NCBI RefSeq assembly: GCF_030814955.1
Contig: NZ_JAUSWB010000007.1
Location: 186,001-250,000, forward strand
Direction: 5' to 3'
Length of the DNA: 64,000 bases
From: Planomicrobium stackebrandtii
GTDB taxonomy: Bacteria > Bacillota > Bacilli > Bacillales_A > Planococcaceae
Below the pieces are notes generated by a model, which saw only the letters and a program-made list of their open reading frames with translations, did no database searches and was not told the DNA's origin. The position numbers and the translations under genes are program-made. Below are positions 1 to 10,109 of the stretch, piece by piece. How positions within the stretch are numbered: the stretch's first letter is position 1; the number at the start of each line of letters is the position of its first letter.

Positions 1-1
1 A

Positions 2-544
2 GCAGGAACAGTGGAGTTTATCTTTGATGCCGTAAATCAGAAATTTTACTTTATGGAAATGAACACGCGCATACAGGTAGAGCATCCGGTTACGGAAATG
101 ATTACAGGAATTGACTTGATCCAGCAGCAATTAAAAGTTGCTTCGGGTGACACACTTGCCTATAAACAAGAAGATGTGACATTCAAAGGCTGGTCGATTG
201 AATGCCGCATCAATGCTGAAAATCCGGCCAAGAACTTTATGCCTTCGGCTGGAAAAGTCGATATGTACCTGCCTCCGGGCGGCATGGGCGTCAGAATTGA
301 CTCAGCCATGTATTCAGGCTACACGATCCCACCTTATTACGATTCCATGGTGGCCAAACTGATTACGTTTGCGGATACCCGTGAAGAAGCAGTTGCAAAA
401 ATGAAGCGCGCATTGGATGAATTCGTTATCGAGGGCGTGTTTACAACGATTCCATTCCATTTGAAATTAATGGATCACGAAGTATTCAAATCAGGTGATT
501 TCAATACGAAGTTCCTTGAAAAATACGATGTACTGGGATCATAA
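2..544 (+). CDS. accC: Biotin carboxylase subunit of acetyl-CoA carboxylase, C-terminal part
   Basis: This is the 3' part of the gene; the reading frame is open through base 2, so the start lies outside the window. About 180 residues are visible. They begin just before the EMNTRIQVEHPVTE motif of the ATP-grasp biotin carboxylase active site (the E-x-N-x-R-x-Q-V-E-H box) and continue through the biotin carboxylase C-terminal domain (ECRINAE, PPYYDSMVAKL). The enzyme carboxylates biotin on the carrier protein AccB for malonyl-CoA synthesis. In Bacillus the order accB-accC-yqhY-nusB is conserved, and the same order follows here. The Asp23-family gene starts 15 bases downstream, so the two are probably co-transcribed. 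Confidence 0.95.
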   Translation, partial: AGTVEFIFDAVNQKFYFMEMNTRIQVEHPVTEMITGIDLIQQQLKVASGDTLAYKQEDVTFKGWSIECRINAENPAKNFMPSAGKVDMYLPPGGMGVRIDSAMYSGYTIPPYYDSMVAKLITFADTREEAVAKMKRALDEFVIEGVFTTIPFHLKLMDHEVFKSGDFNTKFLEKYDVLGS

Positions 545-559
545 GGAGGAGCTTGGCAA

Positions 560-955
560 ATGGCAGAAAAAACGGCACCTTACGTACGCATGAAATCGCA
601 TGGAGCACAGGATTTAGGGAATATCGAGGTAGCTCCGGAAGTATTGGAAATCATCGCCAGCATCGCGGCATCAGACATTGAGGGTGTTGCCAGCATGCGC
701 GGCAATTTTGCATCGGGAGTTGTCGAGCGTTTGGGGAAAAAAGTCCATGGCAAAGGCATCAAAACCGATTTGTCTGAAGAAGGACTGGCGATAGACGTTT
801 ATTGCGTCATCAATTACGGCGTTTCCATTCCAAAGACCGCTTTAAAGATTCAAGAACAAGTACGGCAGACGCTTGAGAATATGACTTCACTTCAGACACA
901 AGAAGTAAATGTTCATATTACGGGCGTCAATTTTGAGCCCCAAGCAGCAGAATAA
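560..955 (+). CDS. yqhY: Asp23/Gls24 family envelope stress response protein (YqhY-like)
   Basis: A 131-residue protein of the Asp23/Gls24 family: GNIEVAPEVLEIIASIAASDIEG at the N terminus, a central VYCVINYG segment and the C-terminal VNVHITGV strand. In Bacillus the orthologue YqhY sits directly after accBC and has been linked to control of acetyl-CoA carboxylase activity. That role is family knowledge and is not shown here. It has a strong AAGGAGG site ten bases before the ATG and lies 15 bases after accC, so it belongs to the acc operon. There is no signal peptide or membrane segment. A factor-independent terminator follows immediately. Confidence 0.9.
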   Translation: MAEKTAPYVRMKSHGAQDLGNIEVAPEVLEIIASIAASDIEGVASMRGNFASGVVERLGKKVHGKGIKTDLSEEGLAIDVYCVINYGVSIPKTALKIQEQVRQTLENMTSLQTQEVNVHITGVNFEPQAAE

Positions 956-960
956 GCAAC

Positions 961-1011
961 GAGGCTGTCCCGTAGACCAGAAAAATGGCTACAGGACAGC
1001 CTCCTCTTTGT
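961..1011 (+). terminator. Rho-independent terminator of the accC–yqhY operon
   Basis: A perfect 10-bp inverted repeat, GAGGCTGTCC at 961-970 and GGACAGCCTC at 994-1003, is followed by a short T-rich tract. It lies five bases after the stop codon of the Asp23-family gene and separates the acc operon from nusB. Confidence 0.75.
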
Positions 1012-1162
1012 TTATAACGGCCAGTCCAAAATATACCTGTATGAAAACCGAGTTTCATAAGGCTCTGACAGCCTATTGACCGAACATTTCAAACATGGAA
1101 GTTCAGCCGGAATACCTGTATAATGGGGGATAATTAGCTGTGAAAAGGAGATCGGATATATT

Positions 1163-1552
1163 ATGAAACGACACGAAGCACGCGAAAAAGCGCTTCAGAC
1201 CTTATTTCAACTAGAGGGCACTGAACTGACCATCGATGAAGCCATGGACCATGTAATGGCTGGAGAAAACGATAATTTCTATAGTTTACTGGTACAAGGC
1301 ACTCATGCCAATCTGGCAGAAATCGACGAAAAACTGGTAGGCCACCTGGAAAATTGGTCATTGGAACGGCTTCCGAAAATTGAACGGACGATTCTTCGCA
1401 TGGCTATCTTTGAACTGGGCTATATGGAAGATGCACCGGCGCGCGTCATCATGAACGAAGCGATTGAACTGAGCAAAACTTTCGGTGATGACAAATCCAG
1501 CCGCTTTGTCAATGGGGTCCTTTCGAAGTTCACAGACGAATCAGCAATTTAA
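1163..1552 (+). CDS. nusB: Transcription antitermination factor NusB
   Basis: A 129-residue all-alpha NusB protein: starts [17 protein letters not shown], ends in the conserved helix [19 protein letters not shown]. NusB binds boxA RNA with NusE (S10) and supports antitermination of rRNA operons. The length matches the family (about 130 residues). An AAGGAG site lies upstream of the ATG. The 150 bases before it contain a -10-like TATAAT at 1118-1123 and two small hairpins (about 1038-1060 and 1058-1072); the -35 is weak. folD follows after 14 bases, suggesting co-transcription. Confidence 0.95.
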   Translation: MKRHEAREKALQTLFQLEGTELTIDEAMDHVMAGENDNFYSLLVQGTHANLAEIDEKLVGHLENWSLERLPKIERTILRMAIFELGYMEDAPARVIMNEAIELSKTFGDDKSSRFVNGVLSKFTDESAI

Positions 1553-1566
1553 TTGGGGGAATTTAC

Positions 1567-2427
1567 ATGACTGCAAAACTGATTGATGGAAAAGCGGTAA
1601 GCCAGAAAATTAAAGTTCAAGTAAAAGAGCGGGTAGAAAAACTTGCGCAGCATGGAATTATTCCGGGACTTGCAGTTGTGCTGGTCGGGGAAAACTCCGC
1701 CTCCCTTACATATGTGAAAAATAAGAAAAAAACCTGTGAAGCACTTGGCATGCGCTCGGATCTTCACCAGTTTCCGGATACATTGACCGAACAGGAGCTG
1801 TTGGCGAAAATAGACCAATTAAATCAGGATCCGCAAATTCATGGCATCCTGGTGCAATTGCCGCTTCCGAAACAAATCGACGAATTCAAAGTGATTTCAG
1901 CGATCAGCCCCGAAAAAGATGTGGATGGATTTCATCCGATTTCAGTCGGCAATATGATGATTGGCAAAGACGCCTTCCTGCCATGCACACCGCACGGCAT
2001 CATGGAGCTCCTGTCGCATTACGGCATTGACCCATCGGGCAAGCATGCGGTGGTTATTGGCCGCAGCAACATCGTGGGCAAGCCGATTGGCCAGCTGCTG
2101 CTTCAAAAAGATGCAACTGTGACATACTGCCATTCCAAAACAAAGGATTTGGCGAGTTTTACAGCACAAGCGGATATTTTGATTGCTGCGATCGGCAGAG
2201 CTAAATTTATTGACCATACGTTTATCAAACCGGGTGCAGTCATCATTGATGTCGGCATGAACCGGGACGAAAATGGCAAGTTATGCGGAGATGTCGACTT
2301 TGAAGATGTCCAGGAAAAAGCCGGATTTGTGACGCCGGTACCTGGAGGCGTTGGCCCAATGACCATTGCGATGCTGATGGGCAATACATTGGAATCGGCT
2401 GAAAAAGGGTTATCAAAGACAAAATAG
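1567..2427 (+). CDS. folD: Bifunctional methylenetetrahydrofolate dehydrogenase/methenyltetrahydrofolate cyclohydrolase
   Basis: A 286-residue FolD: active-site [10 protein letters not shown] with the catalytic Lys, the substrate motif VQLPLP, the Rossmann motif GRSNIVGKP that binds NADP, and the C-terminal signature [10 protein letters not shown]. It interconverts 5,10-methylene- and 10-formyl-tetrahydrofolate for purine and formyl-Met synthesis. The length is normal. It sits 14 bases after nusB with a GGGGG site before the ATG, and 84 bases before xseA, as in Bacillus. Confidence 0.96.
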   Translation: MTAKLIDGKAVSQKIKVQVKERVEKLAQHGIIPGLAVVLVGENSASLTYVKNKKKTCEALGMRSDLHQFPDTLTEQELLAKIDQLNQDPQIHGILVQLPLPKQIDEFKVISAISPEKDVDGFHPISVGNMMIGKDAFLPCTPHGIMELLSHYGIDPSGKHAVVIGRSNIVGKPIGQLLLQKDATVTYCHSKTKDLASFTAQADILIAAIGRAKFIDHTFIKPGAVIIDVGMNRDENGKLCGDVDFEDVQEKAGFVTPVPGGVGPMTIAMLMGNTLESAEKGLSKTK

Positions 2428-2511
2428 GCATAAGCATGTAAAATAAAGAGCAATAGGGCTGTTTTTCGAAAGAAAGACAGCTTTTTAAATTCACAGACAG
2501 GGGTTGACCGT

Positions 2512-3873
2512 GTGTCAAACGACCCATACTTAAGTGTCAAAGCGTTAACCAAATACATAAAAAAGAAGTTTGATGCCGATCCTCACCTCCGCGACGTTTA
2601 CGTCAAAGGGGAGCTATCGAATGTCAAAATTCATACGAGCGGCCACATTTACTTTACCTTGAAAGACAATGCCGCACGATTGCCGAGCGTCATGTTTTCA
2701 GCAAGTGCCAAGTCTGTTAAGTTCAAACCAGAAAGCGGCATGACGGTGCTGATCCGGGGGGATGTCTCAGTCTACGAAGCGTCCGGTCAATACCAATTGT
2801 ATGCGCAGTCTATGCAGGCTGACGGTATCGGTGATTATTACCTGGCGTTTGAACAATTAAAAGAAAAGCTGGCCAAAGAAGGCTTGTTTAACGCAAGCCA
2901 TAAAAAGTCCTTGCCGCGTTTTCCGAAAAGGATAGCTGTGGTCACTGCCCAGACGGGTGCTGCTGTACGTGATATTATCATTACCTTGCACCGCCGCTAT
3001 CCGCTGGCAGATGTTGTGCTGTATCCGACGCTTGTACAAGGAGCGGGCGCTACGCAATCAATCGTTCAGTCTGTCCAATCAGCCAATAAAGGTGATTTTG
3101 ATGTACTGATCGTTGGACGCGGCGGCGGATCGATCGAAGATTTATGGGCGTTTAATGAAGAGGCAGTGGCGCGGGTCATTTTTGATTCACACATCCCGGT
3201 CATTTCCGCCATCGGCCATGAAACCGATACGACCATTGCCGACTTTGTTTCAGATCTTCGGGCGCCGACGCCGACTGCTGCTGCAGAACTGGCGGTCCCA
3301 AGCCAGGCAGAGCTGCTTGAGCGCATATCCAGCTACCGCAGCCGGATGTACCGTACCGTTTCAGGAACCGTCAGCCAGCACAAGCAGGTGCTGAACCGAT
3401 TGACCTCATCCTTCCCGCTGGCTTATCCGGAGCGTCTGTACCGGCCGTTCATTGAACGTGTTGAACGCGCCACTGAGTCGCTTCAGCGGGAGTCTGTCCA
3501 GCATATAAAGCGCTCCCAGGAACGCTACCGCACACTGGATCAGCAGCTGAAATCACGCGTGCCGCTCCAGCGAATCCGCCAATCTGAAACGGAAGTGGCG
3601 GAACTGGCGAGAAGACTCGATTATCAGATGAACCATCTGTTGAAAAACCGGTCCCAGCAACTGTCGTCAGCGCTTCGAACGCTTGATGCACTGAGTCCGC
3701 TGAAAATTATGGACCGGGGATATTCGATTCCTTATATAGAAGGAAACGTCGTCAAAAGCGTGTCGCAAGTGAAATCAGGCGACCGCCTGACCATCGCCAT
3801 GCAGGATGGAACCGTCCAGACGACTGTCAATGAAACCAATCCCGCAAAAAAAGGAGACCAAAAAGATGGCTGA
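2512..3873 (+). CDS. xseA: Exodeoxyribonuclease VII large subunit
   Basis: A 453-residue XseA: N-terminal OB fold (YVKGELSNVKIHTSGHIYFTLKD), the catalytic core with TAQTGAAVRDI and GRGGGSIEDLWAFNEE, HETDTTIADFVSD, then long coiled-coil helices, and a C-terminal tail with RGYSI. With XseB it degrades single-stranded DNA to short oligonucleotides. GTG at 2512 is the start because it is preceded by an AGGGG site (about nine bases) and gives the expected VSNDPYLSV N terminus. It overlaps xseB by eight bases, so the two are translationally coupled. Confidence 0.95.
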   Translation: MSNDPYLSVKALTKYIKKKFDADPHLRDVYVKGELSNVKIHTSGHIYFTLKDNAARLPSVMFSASAKSVKFKPESGMTVLIRGDVSVYEASGQYQLYAQSMQADGIGDYYLAFEQLKEKLAKEGLFNASHKKSLPRFPKRIAVVTAQTGAAVRDIIITLHRRYPLADVVLYPTLVQGAGATQSIVQSVQSANKGDFDVLIVGRGGGSIEDLWAFNEEAVARVIFDSHIPVISAIGHETDTTIADFVSDLRAPTPTAAAELAVPSQAELLERISSYRSRMYRTVSGTVSQHKQVLNRLTSSFPLAYPERLYRPFIERVERATESLQRESVQHIKRSQERYRTLDQQLKSRVPLQRIRQSETEVAELARRLDYQMNHLLKNRSQQLSSALRTLDALSPLKIMDRGYSIPYIEGNVVKSVSQVKSGDRLTIAMQDGTVQTTVNETNPAKKGDQKDG

Positions 3874-4102
3874 AAAGAAAATCATGTTTAATGATGCAAT
3901 GGAACAACTTGAGGAAATTGTCCGCCAGCTCGAACAGGGGGATGTGCCGCTCGAACAGGCATTGACGCTTTACCAAAAAGGCATGGAACTTTCAAAAGTT
4001 TGCCACGATAAATTGCAAAATGCAGAAAGCCAGCTTGTGACGATGATGAAAGATGGCAAAGAAGTGCCGGCTGACATTGAAATGGACGGGAATGCCAAAT
4101 GA
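3866..4102 (+). CDS. xseB: Exodeoxyribonuclease VII small subunit
   Basis: A 78-residue XseB: MFNDAMEQLEEIVRQLEQGD followed by LEQALTLYQKGMELSKVC, the typical helical hairpin. An in-frame ATG lies further upstream, but 3866 is chosen because AAGGAG precedes it and the protein then has family length. It starts inside the end of xseA and its stop overlaps the ispA start (ATGA), so three genes are tightly coupled. Confidence 0.93.
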   Translation: MAEKKIMFNDAMEQLEEIVRQLEQGDVPLEQALTLYQKGMELSKVCHDKLQNAESQLVTMMKDGKEVPADIEMDGNAK

Positions 4103-4980
4103 ACTTAACCGAATTTCGAACCCATTATGAACCACTAATCCAACAGCAGATGGCCGAACAAATCCTGTCACTGTCGATTCCAAATTCGCTGAAGGAATCC
4201 ATGCATTACTCCCTGCAGGCCGGCGGTAAAAGGATCCGCCCGATCTTGCTGTTGGCTGTTCTTCATGAATTGAGCGGTGAAGAGCATCCGGATGCGCTGA
4301 AAGTGGCGGCAGCAATTGAAATGATCCATACTTACTCGCTCATTCATGATGACTTGCCTAGCATGGACAATGACGATTTGCGGCGCGGCATGCCGACCAA
4401 CCATAAAGTGTTCGGGGAAGCTGTCGCCATTCTTGCAGGGGACGCGCTGCTGACTTACAGCTTTGGCATCGTGGCACGACTGCAGCATGTTTCAAGTGAT
4501 GATAAAGTGCGCTTGATTGATTTGATGAGCGTTTCTTCAGGCGCTGAAGGAATGGTCGGAGGGCAAGTGCTCGATATCGAAGGCGAAGAAAAGAAACTGA
4601 CGCTGCAGGAATTGGAACAGGTGCACCGATTGAAAACAGGCGCATTGCTGACGTACAGCATTTTAGCTGGTGGGATCCTTGCAAAGGCTTCCAACGAGGA
4701 AATGATGGCACTCAGCCGATTTGGGGAACATTTGGGGTTAGCTTTCCAAATCCAGGACGACATTCTGGATGTTACAGGAACTTCAGAAGAGCTTGGCAAA
4801 ACGGCCGGAAAAGATGAATCCAGTGAAAAAAGTACCTATCCGGGTCTTCTGACTTTGCCTAAAGCAAAGGAAAAGCTTGAATATCATGCTTCACAAGCCA
4901 TCGATGCCCTGCATTCGCTAAAAGGCGAACAATCGTTGCTTTTGCAGTTGACGCAATTGATTGTTCAAAGAAAAAGCTGA
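4099..4980 (+). CDS. ispA: Geranyl/farnesyl diphosphate synthase
   Basis: A 293-residue trans-prenyltransferase. The first aspartate-rich motif is HDDLPSMDNDDLRRG, the second is QIQDDILD; GGKRIRP near residue 40 binds the allylic substrate. It condenses IPP with DMAPP/GPP to farnesyl diphosphate for quinone and undecaprenyl phosphate synthesis. It starts four bases inside the end of xseB. dxs, the first enzyme of the same MEP isoprenoid route, follows after a short gap with its own promoter. Confidence 0.95.
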   Translation: MNLTEFRTHYEPLIQQQMAEQILSLSIPNSLKESMHYSLQAGGKRIRPILLLAVLHELSGEEHPDALKVAAAIEMIHTYSLIHDDLPSMDNDDLRRGMPTNHKVFGEAVAILAGDALLTYSFGIVARLQHVSSDDKVRLIDLMSVSSGAEGMVGGQVLDIEGEEKKLTLQELEQVHRLKTGALLTYSILAGGILAKASNEEMMALSRFGEHLGLAFQIQDDILDVTGTSEELGKTAGKDESSEKSTYPGLLTLPKAKEKLEYHASQAIDALHSLKGEQSLLLQLTQLIVQRKS

Positions 4981-4996
4981 TTTTAAAGGCTCTCAT

Positions 4997-5024
4997 TTGT
5001 ACATTCGCCAGAGACTGATATAAT
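4997..5024 (+). promoter_or_regulatory. Sigma-A promoter candidate for dxs
   Basis: TTGTAC at 4997-5002, 16-base spacer, perfect TATAAT at 5019-5024. The expected start of transcription is near 5031, about 36 bases before the dxs ATG. dxs may therefore also be transcribed independently of ispA. Confidence 0.65.
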
Positions 5025-5066
5025 ATGAACAGGCAGTCTGAAGGAAAATTTTATAAAAGGTGCGTG

Positions 5067-6977
5067 ATGGCAATGGATCTTCATTCGATTACTAGTCCAT
5101 CTTTCTTAAAAGAGCTGAATACTAAACAGCTTGAAGTATTAAGTGAAGATATAAGACGGTTTCTAATAGAAAATTTATCAAAAACAGGCGGGCATATTGG
5201 TCCGAATCTTGGTGTAGTGGAACTGACGGTTGCGCTGCATAAAGTATTCGACAGTCCGGCAGACAAGTTTATCTGGGACGTAGGACATCAATCTTACGTA
5301 CATAAAATCCTGACAGGAAGAGCCAGCCAATTTGACACTTTGCGTCAATTTAAAGGCCTCTGCGGATTTCCGAAACGCAATGAAAGCGATCACGACGTCT
5401 GGGAAACAGGCCATAGCTCGACATCATTGTCGGCAGCGATGGGAATGGCTGCTGCCCGCGACATAAAAAAAGACAGCAACCACGTAATTCCGATTATCGG
5501 CGACGGAGCGTTGACAGGCGGAATGGCTTTTGAAGCGTTAAATCACATTGGCCATGCGCAAACGGATATGGTTGTCATTCTCAACGACAATGAAATGTCT
5601 ATTGCTCCAAACGTCGGCGCCATGCACAGCATGCTTGGACGGATGCGGACAGCTGGAAAATACAACAAAGTAAAAGATGATCTGGAATATTTATTGAAAA
5701 AAGTTCCAGCAGTCGGCGGCAAACTTGCCTCGACGGCTGAGCGGGTAAAAGATTCCTTGAAATATCTAGTGGTTTCAGGGATGTTCTTCGAAGAAATGGG
5801 CTTTACCTATTTGGGGCCGATAGACGGCCATGACTTGGAAGAGCTGGAAGAAAATCTTCGCTATGCCAAGAAAACAAAAGGACCCGTTTTGCTGCATGTC
5901 GTTACGAAAAAAGGCAAAGGATTCTTGCCGGCAGAACAGGATATCATTGGAACATGGCACGGCACTGGCCCGTATAAGATGGAAACTGGCGATTTGGTCA
6001 AGTCTTCTTCTAAAGCGCCTTCATGGAGCGGTTTGGTAGCTGAAACTGTCCGCAAACTGGCTCGCACGGACGAACGGATTGTAGCGATTACGCCGGCAAT
6101 GCCGGTCGGATCGAAACTAGAAGGATTTGCTTCTGAATTCCCGGACCGCATGTTCGATGTTGGGATTGCCGAACAGCATGCCACTACGATGGCTGCCGGA
6201 CTGGCAACGCAAGACATGAAACCATTTCTTGCGATTTATTCCACATTCCTGCAACGCGCGTATGATCAGGTCGTTCACGATATTTGCCGCCAGAATTTAA
6301 ATGTCTTTATCGGAATCGACCGTTCGGGATTGGTTGGAGCAGATGGAGAAACTCACCAAGGCGTATTTGATATCGCGTTCCTGCGCCATTTGCCGAATAT
6401 GGTCATCATGATGCCAAAAGACGAAAACGAGGGCCAGCATATGGTCAAAACGGCTATCGATTACAACGGCGGCCCAATTGCTTTGCGTTATCCAAGAGGC
6501 AACGGCCTTGGCGTGCCAATGGACGAAGAGCTTCACGCATTGCCAATCGGTTCATGGGAAGTACTGCAAAAAGGAACTGATGCAGTCATTCTGACATTTG
6601 GTACGACCATTCCGATGGCAATGCACGCGGCCGAGCAATTGCTTGAACAAGGCATTTCGGCAGAGGTGGTCAATGCCCGTTTCATCAAGCCGATGGATCA
6701 GGCGATGCTGCACAGCATTTTTGAACGCAAAATCCCGGTGGTAACAATCGAAGAAGCTGTACTTCAAGGCGGATTCGGCAGTGGCGTCCTGGAATTTGCT
6801 CAGGAAAATAATTATCGCGAGTCCGCGATTGACCGTTTGGGAATTCCGGACCAATTTATCGAACATGGCGACGTTTCTGATCTGATGGATGAAATTCATT
6901 TGAACAGCGACGAAGTTGTCCGGGTCGTTAAAAAGTGGACGAAAGCCCAAAAGCAGGCAGGTTCGACCATTCTATGA
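5067..6977 (+). CDS. dxs: 1-deoxy-D-xylulose-5-phosphate synthase
   Basis: A 636-residue thiamine-diphosphate enzyme that condenses pyruvate and glyceraldehyde-3-phosphate to DXP, the entry step of the MEP pathway. Visible motifs: [18 protein letters not shown], the ThDP motif [18 protein letters not shown] ending in [10 protein letters not shown], and the transketolase pyrimidine domain [15 protein letters not shown]. The ATG at 5067 is chosen because AAAGGTG precedes it; an earlier in-frame ATG at 5025 lies at the promoter -10 and is unlikely. Its stop overlaps the tlyA start. Confidence 0.95.
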   Translation: MAMDLHSITSPSFLKELNTKQLEVLSEDIRRFLIENLSKTGGHIGPNLGVVELTVALHKVFDSPADKFIWDVGHQSYVHKILTGRASQFDTLRQFKGLCGFPKRNESDHDVWETGHSSTSLSAAMGMAAARDIKKDSNHVIPIIGDGALTGGMAFEALNHIGHAQTDMVVILNDNEMSIAPNVGAMHSMLGRMRTAGKYNKVKDDLEYLLKKVPAVGGKLASTAERVKDSLKYLVVSGMFFEEMGFTYLGPIDGHDLEELEENLRYAKKTKGPVLLHVVTKKGKGFLPAEQDIIGTWHGTGPYKMETGDLVKSSSKAPSWSGLVAETVRKLARTDERIVAITPAMPVGSKLEGFASEFPDRMFDVGIAEQHATTMAAGLATQDMKPFLAIYSTFLQRAYDQVVHDICRQNLNVFIGIDRSGLVGADGETHQGVFDIAFLRHLPNMVIMMPKDENEGQHMVKTAIDYNGGPIALRYPRGNGLGVPMDEELHALPIGSWEVLQKGTDAVILTFGTTIPMAMHAAEQLLEQGISAEVVNARFIKPMDQAMLHSIFERKIPVVTIEEAVLQGGFGSGVLEFAQENNYRESAIDRLGIPDQFIEHGDVSDLMDEIHLNSDEVVRVVKKWTKAQKQAGSTIL

Positions 6978-7795
6978 ACAAACCCAAAAAAGAACGTGTA
7001 GATGTCCTGTTGGTTGAACGGGGCATCTGCGAAACGCGTGAAAAAGCAAAACGGGCAATTATGGCAGGGATCATCTATTCGGGTTCCGAGCGCATGAACA
7101 AGCCCGGCGAGAAAATTATGGAAGACGCCCCTCTTCAGATGAAAGGCAATGACTTGAAATATGTCAGCCGTGGCGGCCTGAAACTTGAAAAAGCCCTTCA
7201 GGAATTCGACCTTTCGGTGGAAGGCAAACTGATGCTGGACATCGGCTCATCGACCGGGGGCTTTACGGACTGCGCACTTCAAAATGGCGCGAAGCATTGC
7301 TATGCACTGGATGTCGGCTATAACCAATTGGCTTGGAAAATTCGCCAGGATGAACGGGTGACGGTTATGGAACGTGTGAACTTCCGCCATTCCAAACCTG
7401 AAGACTTTGGTCAAGGGCTTCCTGAGTTCGCAACAATCGATGTTTCGTTTATTTCTTTGCGGATCATTTTTCCGGTCTTAAAACAGGTGCTCGTTCCAGG
7501 CGGTGATGTTATCGCGCTGGTCAAACCACAGTTTGAAGCCGGACGGGAAAACGTCGGGAAAAAAGGCATTATCCGTGATCCGAAAATCCATCGCGACGTG
7601 CTGCAAAAAGTGGGCAAGTTTGCAGTGGAATCTGGATTTCATGTAAAGAATATGTCGTTTTCACCGATTACCGGTGGGGAAGGCAATATTGAGTTCCTTT
7701 TTCATCTTCAGTCTGCAGCCGAAGACAGTGAAATAGCTGATATCTCTGTTGCGTCGATCAACGAAACAGTAGAGTCTGCACACAAATCTTTGTAA
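6974..7795 (+). CDS. tlyA: TlyA/YqxC family rRNA 2'-O-methyltransferase (S4 + FtsJ domains)
   Basis: 273 residues. An N-terminal S4 RNA-binding domain ([20 protein letters not shown]) is followed by an FtsJ-like Rossmann methyltransferase domain with the SAM motif [15 protein letters not shown] and [14 protein letters not shown]. Family members methylate 2'-O of cytidines in 16S/23S rRNA; TlyA of mycobacteria affects capreomycin sensitivity. The ATG at 6974 overlaps the dxs stop (ATGA). The same position, between dxs and ahrC, holds yqxC in B. subtilis. Confidence 0.9.
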   Translation: MNKPKKERVDVLLVERGICETREKAKRAIMAGIIYSGSERMNKPGEKIMEDAPLQMKGNDLKYVSRGGLKLEKALQEFDLSVEGKLMLDIGSSTGGFTDCALQNGAKHCYALDVGYNQLAWKIRQDERVTVMERVNFRHSKPEDFGQGLPEFATIDVSFISLRIIFPVLKQVLVPGGDVIALVKPQFEAGRENVGKKGIIRDPKIHRDVLQKVGKFAVESGFHVKNMSFSPITGGEGNIEFLFHLQSAAEDSEIADISVASINETVESAHKSL

Positions 7796-7826
7796 AACAC
7801 ATTCCAAAAGGGATGTGTTTTCTTTT
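7794..7826 (+). terminator. Rho-independent terminator after tlyA
   Basis: AAAACACAT and GATGTGTTTT form a stem around a short loop, followed by CTTTT. It begins at the tlyA stop codon and separates the isoprenoid operon from ahrC. Confidence 0.7.
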
Positions 7827-7875
7827 AGCTCCTTAATTCTGCTGACGCCCGCACAATCGATCTCTAACGCTTTTC

Positions 7876-7931
7876 TTGTTTTATGTATGAAATAACAGTA
7901 GGATATTAAGTATATGGAATAAATATTCACT
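7876..7931 (+). promoter_or_regulatory. ahrC promoter with a probable ARG box
   Basis: TTGTTT (7876-7881), 17 bases, TAGGAT (7899-7904). From 7914 to 7931 the sequence ATGGAATAAATATTCACT matches the arginine-repressor operator pattern wNTGNATwwwwATNCANw with one mismatch. Its place just downstream of the probable transcription start suggests that AhrC represses its own gene; that is inference. Confidence 0.55.
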
Positions 7932-7945
7932 CAAGGGGGAACATC

Positions 7946-8395
7946 ATGAACAAGGGACAGCGCCACATTAAAATTCGCGACCTCATTTCCAACCGGGAAA
8001 TCGAAACCCAGGACGAACTCGTAGACTTGCTGAAGTCAGCCGGATACGAAGTGACACAAGCCACCGTATCGCGTGATATAAAGGAATTGCATTTGGTGAA
8101 AGTGCCACTTCAGGATGGACGCTATAAATACAGCCTGCCTGCGGATCAGCGCTTTAACCCAATGCAGAAACTGCACCGGGCATTGACAGATGCTTTTGTC
8201 AGCATCGACGGTGCCAGCCATTTTCTCGTTATGAAAACATTGCCAGGCAATGCCCATGCGATCGGATCGTTAATTGACCATTTGGATTGGGAAGAAATTC
8301 TTGGAACCATTTGCGGAGACGATACGTGCTTGATTATTTGCAGAGACACCGAACATCGTGAAATTCTAAAACAGCGTTTAATTGAAATGCTTTAA
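7946..8395 (+). CDS. ahrC: Arginine repressor/activator AhrC (ArgR family)
   Basis: 149 residues, the usual ArgR length. The N-terminal winged helix contains [18 protein letters not shown] and [15 protein letters not shown]. The C-terminal hexamerisation and arginine-binding domain contains [15 protein letters not shown] and [14 protein letters not shown] with the paired Asp that binds arginine. It represses arginine biosynthesis and activates catabolism. A perfect candidate operator lies in front of argG in this window (40445-40462). GGGGGA precedes the ATG. recN follows after 16 bases, as in Bacillus. Confidence 0.95.
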   Translation: MNKGQRHIKIRDLISNREIETQDELVDLLKSAGYEVTQATVSRDIKELHLVKVPLQDGRYKYSLPADQRFNPMQKLHRALTDAFVSIDGASHFLVMKTLPGNAHAIGSLIDHLDWEEILGTICGDDTCLIICRDTEHREILKQRLIEML

Positions 8396-8411
8396 GAAGA
8401 GGTGAACGGAC

Positions 8412-10109
8412 ATGCTTCGGGAATTAGACATACGCAATTTTGCTATTATTGATGCATTAACTGTCAGTTTTTCTGAAGGACTGACTGTCTTGACGGGGGA
8501 AACCGGTGCCGGGAAGTCCATTATTATTGATGCAGTGCATCTTTTGGCCGGTGGACGGGGAAGCCAGGAGTTTATTCGGCATGGCGCTAAAAAAGCGGAA
8601 ATCGAAGGGTTGTTTTCGTTGGAAGACGGAAAGCATCCGGTGTTCCGGAGATTGGAAGAATTCGGCATCACATGGAGTGATGGCGATATTTTGCTGCGCC
8701 GTGAGTTAAATGATAAAGGGAAAAATGTTTGCCGCATCAATGGTAAATTGGTAACTATTTCCATACTTCGCGAAGTTGGCGCTGCGCTGATCGATATTCA
8801 CGGCCAGCATGAGACGCAGGAATTGATGGATGAAAAACAGCATCTCCACTTGCTCGACCAATTTGCAGGGAAAAGCCTGGCAAAGTCAAAAGAAAGCTAC
8901 AGCCATACATTTGATAAATACACAAAGTTAAAACGCGAGTTTTCTTCCTATACAGAAAACGAGCAGCAAATTGCGCAACGCATTGATTTATTGACTTTCC
9001 AGCTTCAGGAAATCGAATCAGCGGAATTGGTTCTTGGCGAAGAAGAAGAACTGGTATCAGAACGGAAAAAACTGCAAAATTTCAACAAGATCTACGAGTC
9101 CATTTCTGCAGCCCATGAAGCCATTCAAGGCGAAAGCAAAGGATTGGACTGGATCGGCTCGGCCATGTCTGAACTTGAACATGCTGCAGCCGTAGATGAA
9201 GCCTTCACTGGATCTTCAGAAACCCTTTCAAGTGCTTTTTACTTGATTCAAGATACAGGAACTGAAATCAAGCGGATTTTGGATGATATGGAATTTGATC
9301 CTGCCCGCTTAAATGACATCGAGCAGCGCTTGGCTGTTATTCAATCTTTAAAAAGAAAATATGGTGCTTCCGTTGAAGACATTTTGCTGTATCATGAGAA
9401 GCAGACAGATGAATTGGATAAATTGGTTAACCGTGATCAACGCTATCAGCTGGATCAGGAAAAGTTAAAGGAATTAACCGAAGATTTGCGTGTTGAAGCA
9501 GAAGAACTGACAATTCTCCGCCGGAAAGCCGCGAAAAGCCTGGGCAAGGCCATCATGGAGCAGTTAAAGGAATTACATATGGCAAAAGCATCGTTTGAAG
9601 TGAATTTTTCTGTATTGCCAAATGGCCGTTTTGACCGTAATGGCCATGATGCGATTTCCTTCTATATTTCGACAAATCTTGGTGAACCATTAAAACCTCT
9701 AACAAAAGTGGCATCAGGCGGGGAGTTGTCCCGAATGATGCTGGCGTTGAAAACCATATTTTCCAAGCACCAAGGCATTACTTCCATTATTTTCGATGAA
9801 GTGGATACTGGCGTCAGTGGACGAGTGGCACAGGCAATTGCAGAAAAGATAGCGGCCATCTCGGTCCATTCCCAAGTGCTGTGCATCTCGCATCTGCCAC
9901 AAGTTGCGGCAATGGCCGATCAGCATTTATTCATTGAAAAGAAAGTTGACAAGCAGCGGACAACCACTGCCGTCACCGAACTGGATGGACGTGAACGAAC
10001 AGAAGAAATGAGCCGAATGCTGTCAGGCGCCGAGATCACGGATCTGACACTGCAGCATGCGGAAGAACTGCTGTCGCTCGCAGCGGACCGGAAACTACTG
10101 ATGAAATAA
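8412..10109 (+). CDS. recN: DNA repair protein RecN (SMC-like ATPase)
   Basis: 565 residues with split ABC ATPase halves and a central coiled coil. Walker A is TGETGAGKSIIIDAV near residue 30, the ABC signature is ASGGELSRMMLALK, and Walker B is SIIFDEVDTGVSG. RecN acts early in double-strand break repair. GAGGTGA precedes the ATG, and it is probably co-transcribed with ahrC. In sporulating bacilli spoIVB follows; here the next gene is spo0A, only 80 bases away. No clear LexA box was seen in the short gap before it. Confidence 0.95.
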   Translation: MLRELDIRNFAIIDALTVSFSEGLTVLTGETGAGKSIIIDAVHLLAGGRGSQEFIRHGAKKAEIEGLFSLEDGKHPVFRRLEEFGITWSDGDILLRRELNDKGKNVCRINGKLVTISILREVGAALIDIHGQHETQELMDEKQHLHLLDQFAGKSLAKSKESYSHTFDKYTKLKREFSSYTENEQQIAQRIDLLTFQLQEIESAELVLGEEEELVSERKKLQNFNKIYESISAAHEAIQGESKGLDWIGSAMSELEHAAAVDEAFTGSSETLSSAFYLIQDTGTEIKRILDDMEFDPARLNDIEQRLAVIQSLKRKYGASVEDILLYHEKQTDELDKLVNRDQRYQLDQEKLKELTEDLRVEAEELTILRRKAAKSLGKAIMEQLKELHMAKASFEVNFSVLPNGRFDRNGHDAISFYISTNLGEPLKPLTKVASGGELSRMMLALKTIFSKHQGITSIIFDEVDTGVSGRVAQAIAEKIAAISVHSQVLCISHLPQVAAMADQHLFIEKKVDKQRTTTAVTELDGRERTEEMSRMLSGAEITDLTLQHAEELLSLAADRKLLMK